From Tuctoria greenei (lineage: Eukaryota; Streptophyta; Magnoliopsida; Poales; Poaceae), in assembly GCA_036927565.1 (NCBI GenBank), contig JAYESD010000011.1, positions 93,347,178 through 93,411,177 of the forward strand: DNA of 64,000 nt, read 5' to 3'. The position numbers were made by a program, and so were the translations under genes. Below the pieces are notes generated by a model. It made no database searches, had not been told where the DNA came from, and worked only from the letters and a program-made list of their open reading frames with translations. The first letter of the stretch is position 1, and each line of letters begins with the position of its first letter. Positions 10,834-20,323 of the stretch are shown piece after piece.

Positions 10834-12394
10834 TCACTCTTCGCTGTCTGTCCTCTCGTCATCTTCTTCGTCTTCTTTGCTCTCCGCTTTACGAGGAGGA
10901 GAGGGAGGAGGAGGAGCAGAGCTGCTCGAGCCCCCAATGCCAAAATAGGCAAGCTCGGAGGGGGACAAGGGCCCGAGCTCGGAGATGTCAAGATCAAAAT
11001 CTTCAGAAATTACTGGAGATCCAATGGGGTTGATCTCCAGCTTTTCACTCAGTTGCTTCACATTGGCTTTGATATATCTCATATCCTCCTTCCTCTTCTG
11101 ATTGAGTTTATGAAGCTTTACTTCAGTCTTCTTGCAGGAGGAGAATATCGCGGACAAGTATTTGAGGATCCCACTGGCGGATCCTCCCCGAGGGGCTTCC
11201 CTGGAGGGGGGAGGAGCCCTAGCATCATCTCTTTCTCTTGCCGGTGCCTCAGGACTTGAGGCCGGCGAGGGAGCAGCCTGGACACTCACAGGCTGAGGCT
11301 TCTGAGGCCTCATGGGAGTGTGCTCTACATCCTTCACGAATTCTATTCCTGTGACCTTCTCAATCATGAACATCAAGTAGGGAGCATAGCCACAGGACCG
11401 GTTGGGGGTGCTTGAGATGTTGACCATGTCGTTCCATATGTAATCTGCAACATCAAACTGTCTCTTCTTGCTTAAGATGCTCATTAGAGTCCGGAGGTAG
11501 CCCTGTACACTCCCTGCATCCCCATCCTTGGGGGCAATGGTCTTCCGGAGAACTCTGTTCAGAACCACAAAGAAGGGCTTCATGTTCATTGTGGAGGGAG
11601 GAACATACTGAGAGTTGGGCTCATACAAGAACTTCATTATGTCCCTCTCAATGACCCTATGTTGTGGATGATCAGGTGGTCATGTCCAGCAGAGTCTAAA
11701 TGGAGCAAGCTTGCAAAATCCTCCTGAGTGGTGGAGTACTTGGATCCATGGGTCATCCAAGTCACACTCTCTTCATCTTCACTCGAGAAGTGGCACGTTG
11801 CATAAAATTGTGCAATCACTTCATCATTCCAATTGTGTCTGAAGGCAAACAGATCCTTCAGACCATGCCTTTCTGCTGCAGCAATGACCTCATCAAAAGC
11901 TGAGCACTTCTTCTTCTCTAGGTGGGCCCAGTCAATCCACTGACTGCGCACCACCGGAGTCTTCATCGGCAGGTAAACCAGCCTGTAGAAATCTGCATGG
12001 AAGTTTGACCAAAACCTTCCATCAGCTGCCTGCTTTGGCCTTCCATAGCAATCAATGCTTCTTAGCTTGGCTGTCACATCGCTGCCTTTCCCATTGAATT
12101 TCTCTTCATTGGGGTCCCAGACCCCTTCTCTGGGAGCATGAAGCTTCAAGGGCCCAATTGTCCCCGATGCGACTCCCTTGCCCTTTCCCTTTGCTTGACG
12201 AAGGCCGCTTGAAGACGTAGCAGCCTTCGAGGCGGGCTTCTTGACACAGACCTTCCTCCGAACCTGGGAGGGGAGGTAGCAGGCTCGGAAGGTCTTTCTT
12301 GGCGTTTCTTGCCAAGACCCGCCGAGGACCGAGGTTCCACCTCGTGGTCCAACTCGGCCTCAAAGTCGGAGATCTCGTAGTCGGAGCTCGACAT
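10834..12394 (-). pseudogene. e1 third ORF (env position), frameshifted
   Basis: The start is ATG at 12394 (MSSSDYEISDFEAE), because e3 begins similarly (MSNSHDDISDFEAE, 28223); upstream in-frame codons are not conserved. It continues in three frames: ~12394-12150, 12149-11637 and 11637-10834. The middle part has a W-NFHADFY, LVYLPMKTP, EVIAQFYATCHF and DFASLLHL series, loosely like the domain annotated as a plant putative transposon protein. The last part has a Pro/Ala-rich linker, a Lys/Glu-rich probable coiled coil and an acidic tail. I see no signal peptide or membrane span, so envelope is not supported. Relative to e3 a single-base loss near 11663 breaks the frame; another change lies near 12150-12300. 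Function unknown. Confidence 0.7.
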
Positions 12395-12397
12395 GAT

Positions 12398-12750
12398 CTG
12401 AGAATGATTGAGCAAGAATAATGACAAGTTATACAAGGCATAGGTAAGACAAGATAGCAATGGATGGCATTAGGGAATTAAGGAATTAGGTTTCAGGTTC
12501 AGAAACATCGGACTTGTCCGGTGCTCAGGCACGGACTAGTCCGGGGTACCGGACTTGTCCGTTCATGGACCGGACTAGTCCGGTGTTCATCCTCAAAAAC
12601 CTAACAGATTGGACATGATACAATCCCTAATGCAAATCTAGTCTAGCATACACGTAGTACATCAACTAAACATGTAACTAGTGAAGAGTGCTAGGCCAAA
12701 CGATCAACAATTGAGAAAAACACGATTTCTAGGATTTTGAAGGTTTTTAC
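12398..12750 (-). other. Putative intron upstream of e1 third ORF
   Basis: On the minus strand GATTTCTTCG/GTAAAAACC gives a good donor (exon end 12751) and CATTCTCAG/ATCATG a good acceptor three bases before the ORF start. e3 has matching GATTTCTTCG/GTAATTTT and CATTCTCAG/GGCATG sites bounding 28227-28558 (332 nt versus 353 nt here). The intron holds four palindrome words (12509-12583). Splicing is inferred, not shown. Confidence 0.5.
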
Positions 12751-12965
12751 CGAAGAAATCGATGAAGGCTCGAAGTTTTGGGGGTTGGAGGTCGGACTAG
12801 TCCGCTAGCTTCAATCCCCAAGTCTTCAAGCTTGATCTCCGCCCAAATGAGTGGCTTTTCGACGGAGGATGCAAAAGATCGCCTTGGGAGCTCGAGCGCA
12901 AGAGAGAGGAAGCCTAGAGCGAATGTGAGGGTGAGGAGATTAGGGTTTGGTGGCGGCTAGGGTTA
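12751..12965 (-). promoter_or_regulatory. Putative leader exon of e1 third ORF
   Basis: On the minus strand it resembles a plant 5' UTR: AACCCTAATCTCC, a CTCTCTCTT pyrimidine stretch and a purine/pyrimidine-mixed remainder ending at the proposed donor. e3 conserves it at about 28770-28559. Upstream lies a palindrome cluster (13136-12979) and an AT-rich TATATATAT stretch (~13165-13175). This suggests a separate transcript start, or a captured host leader. Confidence 0.4.
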
Positions 12966-12978
12966 TGGACACGAAAAA

Positions 12979-13136
12979 TCGGACAAGTCCGGACATGACC
13001 GGACTAGTCCGAAGTCATCCAGAGACCTATATCAGACTAGTCCGTGGTCTATCGGACTAGTCCGGCCTAACCGGCACTCTGCGGACTAGTCTGCATGGGC
13101 GGACTAGTCCGGGTAACCACGGACTAGTCCGTGGTC
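12979..13136 (-). repeat. Palindrome cluster upstream of e1 third ORF
   Basis: About eight CGGACTAGTCCG/CGGACAAGTCCG-type words, several with CpG changes, lie between the RNase H region and the leader exon. e3 has the matching cluster at about 28788-28945. The remaining ~240 bp to 13376 shows nothing recognisable. Confidence 0.8.
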
Positions 13137-13376
13137 ACCCGGAAAGAATTGCATAGCCCATTCATATATATTTGAAGGTTCAATAATAGAGAATAGAGAG
13201 GCAAAACAATTCAAGTAATCTTGATGAATTTGACCAGTAAGCATACAACAATCATACAATGATCAAAATTCATCAAGATCTAATAATTGACATAGTTTTT
13301 CGAGAGAAAAATGGAGAGGGATGATTTTCACAATTCAATCAACATTTTTGAAGCAATCATACAGGTATGCAACTTT

Positions 13377-14135
13377 TCAAGCCACACTCCGAGAATCAAG
13401 AATATTTAGCTCATTTCGGAGTTCGCAAAAACGCTTTTCATCAAGTGGCTTGGTGAATGTGTCGGCCAATTGTTTTTGGGTGTTGACATGTGAGATGGTT
13501 ATGTCTCCTTTCATGGAATGGTCTCTCAAGAAATGATGTCTTATGTCTATGTGTTTAGTCCTAGAGTGCTCAACTGGATTGTGGGCTATTTTAATGGCAC
13601 TCTCATTATCACAATGGAGAGGAATACGGTTCATATTGTAACCGTAATCCCTTAGAGTTTGTCGCATCCAAAGGAGTTGTGCACAACAACTCTCGGCTGC
13701 AACATACTCCGCTTCGGCTGTGGATAATGCAATGGAATTTTGTTTCTTAGATGACCAAGAAACCAAAGATCTTCCTAGGAATTGGCATGTGCCAGAGGTG
13801 CTTTTTCTATCAACTTTGCACCCGACATAATCTGCATCGGAGTAACCAATGAGATTGAATTTGGAGCCTTTTGGGTACAAAGGACCAAGGTTGGGTGTAT
13901 GAACTAAATATCTCAAGATTCTTTTTACAGCTGTCAAGTGACATTCCTTAGGGTTGGCTTGAAATCTTGCACACAAACATACACTCAACATAATATCTGG
14001 CCTAGATGCACATAAGTAGAGTAAAGATCCAATCATGGAGCGATATACCTTTTGGTCGACGCTCTGTCCATCTTCATTGAGATCCAAGTGGCCATTCGTA
14101 GCCATGGGAGTCTTTATGGGCTTTGCCTTGTCCAT
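13377..14135 (-). pseudogene. pol: e1 pol: RNase H domain (copia)
   Basis: An open frame of ~252 codons after the RT deletion. It begins in the RT/RNase H connection (KPIKTPMATNGHLDL, then DQKVYRSMIGSLLYL) and carries the RNase H acids in SDADYVGCK, STAEAEYVA and CDNESAIKIA. The HIDIRHHFLRDH and LADTFTKPL signatures follow. It ends after the normal LRNELNIL tail. Reading integrity is good, but it is separated from the polyprotein by the upstream deletion. It would degrade RNA in RNA/DNA hybrids. Confidence 0.88.
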
Positions 14136-15148
14136 GCCAAACTTCTTGAGTGTGTCCCGTGCAGTTTATATACGTGGTCGGGGAACTCTTCGTCTTCAAA
14201 CCCGGGTGGTTGCTCCACGTACACCTCTTCCTTGATCGGTCCGTTGAGGAAGGCGCTTTTCACGTCCATTTGATACAGCTTGAAATCATGGTGAGTAGCA
14301 TATGCAAGTAATATTCTAATTGATTCAAGCCTAGCTACTGGAGCAAAAGTCTTATCGAAATCCAAACCTTCGACTTGTGAGTAACCTTTGGCCACAAGTC
14401 GTGCCTTGTTTCTTATCACTACTCCGTGTTCGTCTTGCTTGTTGCGGAAGACCCACTTGGTGCCCACTATATTTGCATTGGGTCTTGCCACAAGTTCCCA
14501 AACCTCGTTTCTCTTGAAGTTGTTCAACTCTTCTTGCATTGCCACCACCCAATCCGGATCCTTCAATGCATCCTCAGTCTTGCGTGGTTCCAAAAAGGAG
14601 ACAAACGAGTAATGCTCACAAAAATTAGCTATACGAGATCTAGTGGTTACTACCTTTTGGATGTCACCAATGATGTTGTCGATTGGGTGATCCCTTTGAA
14701 TGCATTGGTGTACTCTTGGGTGTGGCACTTGGAGAGTTGCGTGTTGGTGATCATTTTCTTCTCCCCCTGAGTGGTTGCCCTCGTTGATTTGTTGATCATC
14801 TTCATATTCTTGTGATTGATCTTGTATCGAAGCTCCCCCTTGATTGTTGATCTCCTCTTGTGGTTCACTTTCCTCTTGTATTTGTGACGATGACTCTTGT
14901 GGTCGAACTTCGCCTAGAACCATTCTCTTCAATGCTTGATAAGGAGCTTCTTCTTTACCTAATTCACATTGATCAATTTGCTCCTTTTGGGAGCCATTAG
15001 TTTCATCGAACACTACGTCACGTGCCACTTCAACAAGTCCGGAGGTCTTGTTGAAAACACGATAGGCGTAAGTGTTCGAATCATAACCAAGCAAGAAACC
15101 TTCATCGGACTTCGAAGCGAACTTTGAAGTCCTGGGCTTCTTGTTCAA
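14114..15148 (-). pseudogene. pol: e1 pol: integrase C-terminus and N-terminal RT, catalytic core deleted
   Basis: It starts in the integrase C-terminal region (FLLGYDSNTYAYRVFN) and continues through an acidic linker into RT (ALKDPDWVVAMQEEL, GTKWVFRNKQDEHG, ARLVAKGYSQ, LYQMDVKSAFLNG). After EEFPDHVYKL, at about 14162-14157, it jumps to the sequence that normally follows the RT palm. Comparison with e3 shows ~320 bp missing (equivalent of about 29963-30284), including the YVDD block. The frame then runs into an unrelated tail. RT cannot be active. Confidence 0.88.
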
Positions 15149-15250
15149 GATATAACATGGAGAGCCGAAAACTCGAAAATATGAAATGTTTGGTTTGTTA
15201 CCGGTGAGTAGCTCATAAGGAGTCTTCTTGAGTGGTCGATGAAGGTAGAG

Positions 15251-15786
15251 TCAATTTGCGGCGTGGCAAGCGGTGTTAATTGCTTCCGCCCAAAATCGAT
15301 CCGAAGTCTTGTATTCATCGAGCATTGTTCTTGCCATCTCTATGAGCGTTCGGTTCTTCCTTTCAGCAACTCCGTTTTGTTGTGGAGAGTTTGGTGCTGA
15401 AAATTCGTGCTTAATTCCCTCCTCATGAAGGTACTCCTCCACTTGTATGTTCTTGAACTCCGTGCTGTTGTCGCTCCGAATACTCTTGATCGATAGTGAG
15501 AACTCGTTTTGCGCTCGCTTGAAGAATTTCTTGAGTGTCCCTTGTGTTTCTGACTTGTCATGCAAAAAGAACACCCAAGTGAAGCGGGAAAATCATCAAT
15601 AATGACTAAACCGTATTTATTACCGCCGATGCTTATGTAAGCAATTGGACCAAACAAGTCCATATGAAGTAGTTCAAGAGGTCTTGTCGTAGTCATGATG
15701 TTCTTTGCGGGATGATGTGCTCCAACTTGCTTCCCGGCTTGGCACGCGCTACAAGGCCTGTCTTTCTCAAAAACAACATCTTTCAA
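15251..15786 (-). pseudogene. pol: e1 pol: integrase core (copia), frameshifted
   Basis: One frame (15786-~15585) holds CSACQAGKQ and LLHMDLFGPI, with the first catalytic Asp. A second (15574-15251) holds IRSDNSTEFKN and NGVAERKNRTL, with the second Asp and the Glu. The frame changes at about 15585, where the conserved VDDFSRFTWVF-like stretch becomes DDFPASLG, consistent with one lost base. Catalytic residues are all present but split. Confidence 0.85.
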
Positions 15787-16425
15787 ACCTCAGATGTGAT
15801 CGCCCTTGAGGAGTTTTTGAAGATTCCTCATACCAACATGTGCCAGCCGTCTATGCCACAGCCAACCCATGTTGGTTTTTGCAATCAAGCATGTGTCGAG
15901 TTCGGCTTTATCCTTGTTGAAGTCAACAAGGTAAAGCTTTCCCTTCAACATACCCTTGAATGCAACGGAACCATCACTCCTCCTTGAGACGGTCACACCC
16001 TCGTTAGTGAACAAGCAATTATAACCTTTGTCACATAATTGAGATATGGACAGCAGGTTATAATCTAAAGATTCAACATGTAAAACATGAGAAAGAGTGT
16101 GTTTAGAGGATATTGCTATTTTACCGGTATCGAGCACCCTTCCTTGACAATTATCTCTGAAGTAGATGCCTTTGTTTGGGTCCTCATTTTCTTCATATTC
16201 CACGAACATCCTCCTTTCTCCGGTCATGTGGTTGGTGCATCCACTGTCTAGCACCCATTTGGATCCACCGGAGGAATAGGCCTGCAGAAACAAATTATGC
16301 CTTGGTTTTAGGTACCCAAGCTTGCTTGGGTCCTTGGAGGTTAGTTGCAATACATTTGGGCACCCACACATGGGATTTTGTGTTCCCATGGCGTGGCCCA
16401 GCATAATAAGCATAAACTTTACCAA
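15787..16425 (-). pseudogene. pol: e1 pol: protease and integrase zinc-binding region
   Basis: The aspartic protease site WVLDSGCTNHMTG is present, followed by HVLHVESLDYNLLSISQLCDKGY and the integrase HHCC region (LWHRRLAHVGMRNLQKLL). The frame ends at a TGA at about 15790 where e3 reads CGA, a C-to-T change. This ORF lies in a different frame from gag, overlapping its last ~130 bp; the same arrangement is seen in e3 and e4. Confidence 0.88.
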
Positions 16426-18709
16426 GATTGTTTCTCATTAATACATAAGAGGCATCAAAGGTTTTGAACAAAAGTTGCTGTTGTTTATGGATCGGACTAG
16501 TCTGGGTGACCGGACTTGTCCGGATGACCGGACTTGTCCGGACCACAACCGGACTAGTCCGGTGTTCATGAGAGTTCAGGTTCTTAATTTTCGAGTTACC
16601 AGGTTGTGAGGGTCCTCCCTTCACAAAGGTGATCCTTCCCTTGTTATTCTTATGACTTCCAGCATTTTGCTTTCCATCATAAGAGTAACCAATGCCATAC
16701 TTGACATTTAGAGGTCTTTGGACCAAGTATGCACTACGTGCATAGTTGATCCTCTCCTTGTCAAATATTCCACATTGGGTAGGATTTTTATCCTTTGTGG
16801 AGGTAGACTTTTCCTTCAAACTGGTGTTGATTTTACCACATTTGCACATATGAACAAGATTAGTTGAAGTCGGTTGAGAAGGTAGACTTGAAGAGGAGGA
16901 AGATTCACTTAGCTTGAGTGACTCAACTTGCACTTCAAGGATCTTGTTAACCTTGATCAGGTCATCAAGTTGATCCTTGATTGCAACGTTTGAGTTGGTT
17001 AACTCCAAGCAAGTTTTCTTGCTTGAAGCTAGCTCAAGCTCTAGTGAGCTGTTTTTCTCCTTTTCAAGAACTAGAAGATTGTCAAGTTCGACATACTTCT
17101 CCTTTTGAGAGATAATCATGTCCTCTTGACGATCAATTAGCCATTCCTTCTCAACAAGTTGGTCAAGTAAAAATTTCATTTTAGCAGCAGTTTTTCTAGC
17201 TAATCCAATTAACATATCTTCATCATCACTATCTAGTTCATCATTACTTGAGTAGGAATGCATGGAAGGAGTTTTGATGTTTACCTTGCGTTTACCTTCC
17301 TTTGCCATGAGGCAAGTGCCATTTCCCTTCTTTGTACCGAGCGTGGGGAAGAGTGTGGGTTTCTTGGACGTACTTTCAATGGCTATGCTAGCCATCTCTT
17401 CTTCATCGGATGATGAGGACTCATCGTTTGAGTCCCACTCCTTTCCAATGTGTGCTTGTTCAGCTTGTTTCTTCTTCTTGAAGAATTTCTTCGGTTGAGG
17501 CTTGGCTTCTTTATTCTTCTTCTTGTTGTCCTCATACGGGCAATCGACTATAAAGTGGTTATACTCACCACAATTATAGCACGCCCGCCTCATCTTCGGC
17601 TTCGTCCTCTCCTTGTACTTGCCTTCACTTGATTTTGTTCCTTGTCTTTTCTTCATTATTCTTTTGAACTTTTTCATGAACAAAATCATATCCTCTTCGT
17701 CCAGCTCACTGCTTTCATCATCGCTGTCCTCCTCCAGCTGTGCTTCTCTTGCTTCTTTGGATAGAGGCTTGAGTGTGGACTTTAAGGCAACTCCCTTCTT
17801 CTTGGCCGACGTGAGGTCGGCAATTTCTTTGACGTGCTTGGCTTGTTTCTCCATCATTTCAAAGTTGATGATTTTGCCAAGCAATTCATCTGGAGTCATC
17901 CTCTTGTACCCGGGACTTTCTCTGATCATAGAGCATAGTGTGACATTGCGAGGCATAAAGGCTCTAAGGATGAGCTTTACAACCTCGTGGTCATTCCACT
18001 TCTTGCTCCCATATGATTGAACCTTGTTTACAAGTGTCTTCAATCGGTTGTACATGTCCTGGGGAGACTCGTCTTCCTCAATTGCGAACCTTCCTAGTTC
18101 GCCTTCGATCATTTCAATTTTCGCCTCCCGCACATGCCGGTCACCTTCATGGGCTGTTTGTAGTGTGTCCCATATTTCCTTGGCAATCTCCAGTCTGTCC
18201 ACCTTTGTGAATTCATCTTGACTTAGAGAGGAGGTGATTACGGCTGCGGCTTGAGCGTTTCTGTGGATGGCTTGCTCTTGACTTGGGGTGAGCTCTTCAT
18301 CGTCATCTGGGATGTCTATTCCTGTGCACACAATATGCCATAAACTTGGGTTAAGGGAAATCAAGTGCATCTTCATATTTTGCCTCCACATGGAGTAATC
18401 ACTCCCATCGAAGTGTGTGGCTTTTCCAAGAGGAATAGATAGGTAGTGGCTGTTATTTGAATTTAAACGATCATAGTTAAAAGGATATAGGGAGTAGTCG
18501 GTGTGACTACTCCCCTTCTTCTTTTCTTCAACTTTAGCTTTCCCTTTGGAAAGTGCTTTCTTTCTGAGGAGTGCTTTCAGCTCCAGCATCTCCTCGTCAT
18601 CATCATCGAAGTCTTGAATTGCTTCGAGATACTTTTCCAGCTTTTGGTTCTTGTCGTTGTTTACTTCTTCCTGGTTGTTGATTTTCTGAACCTCCTTCAT
18701 GTCCGACAT
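16295..18709 (-). CDS. gag: e1 gag polyprotein (Sirevirus), open
   Basis: About 804 codons. I choose ATG at 18709 (MSDMKEVQKINNQEE), since e3 and e4 begin MSDMKDIHKSNN at the same point; the frame also reads back into the PBS without an ATG. Order: acidic/lysine-rich N-terminus, copia gag region (YSMWRQNMKMHLISLN to LGRFAIEEDESPQDMYNRLK and VVKLILRAFMPRNV), acidic linker, CCHC knuckle CYNCGEYNHFIVDC, lysine-rich block, a long predicted coiled coil with LEKEKNSSLELELASSK, then four RTSP repeats (16491-16562) and the conserved tail ending VPKTKA. It would form the particle shell and bind RNA. It is the only full gag in the window. Confidence 0.9.
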   Translation of the reverse strand: MSDMKEVQKINNQEEVNNDKNQKLEKYLEAIQDFDDDDEEMLELKALLRKKALSKGKAKVEEKKKGSSHTDYSLYPFNYDRLNSNNSHYLSIPLGKATHFDGSDYSMWRQNMKMHLISLNPSLWHIVCTGIDIPDDDEELTPSQEQAIHRNAQAAAVITSSLSQDEFTKVDRLEIAKEIWDTLQTAHEGDRHVREAKIEMIEGELGRFAIEEDESPQDMYNRLKTLVNKVQSYGSKKWNDHEVVKLILRAFMPRNVTLCSMIRESPGYKRMTPDELLGKIINFEMMEKQAKHVKEIADLTSAKKKGVALKSTLKPLSKEAREAQLEEDSDDESSELDEEDMILFMKKFKRIMKKRQGTKSSEGKYKERTKPKMRRACYNCGEYNHFIVDCPYEDNKKKNKEAKPQPKKFFKKKKQAEQAHIGKEWDSNDESSSSDEEEMASIAIESTSKKPTLFPTLGTKKGNGTCLMAKEGKRKVNIKTPSMHSYSSNDELDSDDEDMLIGLARKTAAKMKFLLDQLVEKEWLIDRQEDMIISQKEKYVELDNLLVLEKEKNSSLELELASSKKTCLELTNSNVAIKDQLDDLIKVNKILEVQVESLKLSESSSSSSLPSQPTSTNLVHMCKCGKINTSLKEKSTSTKDKNPTQCGIFDKERINYARSAYLVQRPLNVKYGIGYSYDGKQNAGSHKNNKGRITFVKGGPSQPGNSKIKNLNSHEHRTSPVVVRTSPVIRTSPVTQTSPIHKQQQLLFKTFDASYVLMRNNLGKVYAYYAGPRHGNTKSHVWVPKCIATNLQGPKQAWVPKTKA
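16491..16562 (-). repeat. Palindrome words translated within e1 gag
   Basis: Four CGGAC(T/A)AGTCCG-type words spaced by multiples of three encode RTSPVVV, RTSPVI, RTSPVT and QTSPI near the gag C-terminus. e3 (about 32588-32665) and e4 (about 47480-47552) carry the same array, with stops in each. Confidence 0.88.
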
Positions 18710-18748
18710 GATCTCTTCGAGTGGTTGCACTCTTTCTTGAAGAACTTG

Positions 18749-18760
18749 CTCTGATACCAA
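18749..18760 (-). other. Primer-binding site of e1
   Basis: TGGTATCAGAGC on the minus strand, separated from the LTR end (TTCA) by one or two bases, is complementary to the 3' end of plant initiator tRNA-Met. Confidence 0.9.
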
Positions 18761-18761
18761 T

Positions 18762-20323
18762 TGAATGTAGGCCTAGAGGGGGGGTGAATAGGCCTTTTTG
18801 AATTTTCTCGGTTCCTGTAACACTCAACAACAAAGTCAATACCAGAGATATTGGACTAGTCCGGTAAAGTATGGATTAGTCCGGTTTTCACGGGCTAAGT
18901 TGATCAAGTTCAGTCAATTTGATCGATTCGTTAATGTTTGTAGCGGAAATATAAACTTGAATGACAGTTTAATAGTTGTATGTCAAATTCTATTACAATT
19001 AAGGCTCTTGTTCAACAATTTAACTCAAATTGAACAAAGTGAATCAAACCCTAGATTAAGTTGATCAATTAAGATGAAGAACGCAAAAGGACAAGACACA
19101 CGATTTATCCCGTGGTTCGGCTACCACGAAGGCAACCTACATCCACGTTGAGGAGCCCACAAAAGGACCGGGTCTTCTCCAACCCTTCCCTCGTCGGATC
19201 GCCACGAAGGCCAATCCTCTTCCACTAATAACAAAGGGTAAATAACCAAGTTGAAGGGGCGTTCTCACACGTTGAGAGCTCCCTTGATTACAACTTACAA
19301 AGCCACCAATAACACACTCGAAAATTACAAATTGAAACGCAAGAGTGTGTTAGAGAATCAAACCAAGAGCTCAATGATGTGTGCCAAGTGTCTCTCCAAT
19401 GATCTAGAAGTGATCTTCAATAGATTGATCGATTTTGCACTTAATTTCGTGGAGAGAGGTGGTTTTTAAGTCTCTTGGGAGGTGTGACGGCGCTAGGGTT
19501 CGAAAGAGAGTAAAAGTGGGCCGTGCACCTCTATTTATATGGGGTTTCTAAAAGTGACCGTTAGGGTTCAGAAAGATCGGACTAGTCCGTGGTGGTCACC
19601 GGACTAGTCCGGTGTGCTGTGTGTAGCAAACCCTAAGTGTCCAGGAATATCGGACTAGTCCGGTTGAAAACGGACTTGTCCGATTTCACTACTGGAAATC
19701 TTCGGACTAGTCCGATTTCCATCGGACTTGTCCGTACATATGAAACCCTAAGTGTTTAGGATGACAAGTCCGCACTTGGAGGACTTGTCCGATTTAGATC
19801 AGTGTGTATATCGGACTAGTACGTGTAGACATCGGACTTGTCCGAAGTGGATCAGAAAGAATATCGGACTAGTCTGGATCACAACGGACTTGTCCGATTT
19901 TGTGTGACTTGTGCATTGTGTTGAGGACTAGTCCGCATTGGGGAGGACTAGTCCGAAGTGGATCAGAAGGATATCGGACTAGTCCGGTGGAGACCGGACT
20001 TATCCGATCTAGTGCAGAATGTGATATCGGACTAGTCCGGCTGATATCGGACTAGTCCGGTCCTGTATAACTTTGTGCATTGTGTGTGTGTGCTTGAAAG
20101 TGATTGAGCTCTTGGGTGTGTTTCCTTAACACACTCCATACATAATAATCTACTATTTTCTTCTCCTTGAGCTCAAATTCACTTTGCTTCTCATTTCCCT
20201 TCTCTTTGGCATTTTGCTCATTTTTCATTATTTGCCTGCATTCATCTCAACAAAAGGATTAGGATCCCAATTGCTTGTCATAAATCATCCAAAACCCACA
20301 AGGGAGTCCTAGATGCACTTTAA
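18762..20323 (-). repeat. e1 5' LTR
   Basis: It pairs with 8838-10380; differences by eye are a handful of substitutions and one ~24-bp indel. TATA box 19531-19539 (minus). Palindrome cluster about 19575-20062. The first base pairs are TT instead of TG in element sense. Confidence 0.92.
19575..20062 (-). repeat. Palindrome cluster in e1 5' LTR U3
   Basis: Same units and spacing as 9634-10120, just upstream of the TATA box that would drive e1 transcription. Confidence 0.9.

Larger units (their letters stand above)
8838..20323 (-). mobile_element. e1: Sirevirus-type Ty1-copia retrotransposon
   Basis: An 11.5-kb minus-strand element with LTRs of 1562 bp (18762-20323, 5') and 1543 bp (8838-10380, 3'). 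The order gag, protease, integrase, RT, RNase H is copia-type, with a third ORF between pol and the 3' LTR, a PBS complementary to initiator tRNA-Met and several polypurine tracts. This layout is that of the SIRE/Maximus lineage. The TSD is TTCAT; the outermost base pair of the 5' LTR has changed (TT instead of TG). LTRs look nearly identical by eye and gag is open, so insertion is probably recent, yet RT has lost its catalytic core. Confidence 0.92.

Noticed and set aside
10792..11259. 155-codon plus-strand ORF
   Set aside because: It is antisense to the third ORF of e1, in a region of biased codon use; no motif, and the same shadow appears in e3.
10834..12394. Envelope gene
   Set aside because: It sits where env-like ORFs of Sireviruses lie, but I see no signal peptide, membrane span or glycoprotein-like cysteine pattern in either copy.
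13321..13536. Small plus-strand ORF conserved between e1 and e3 (29154-29393)
   Set aside because: It is antisense to the RNase H end; similarity follows from the conserved minus-strand gene.
17613..18020. Ser/Leu-rich plus-strand ORF
   Set aside because: It is the complement of the acidic/Lys-rich gag of e1.
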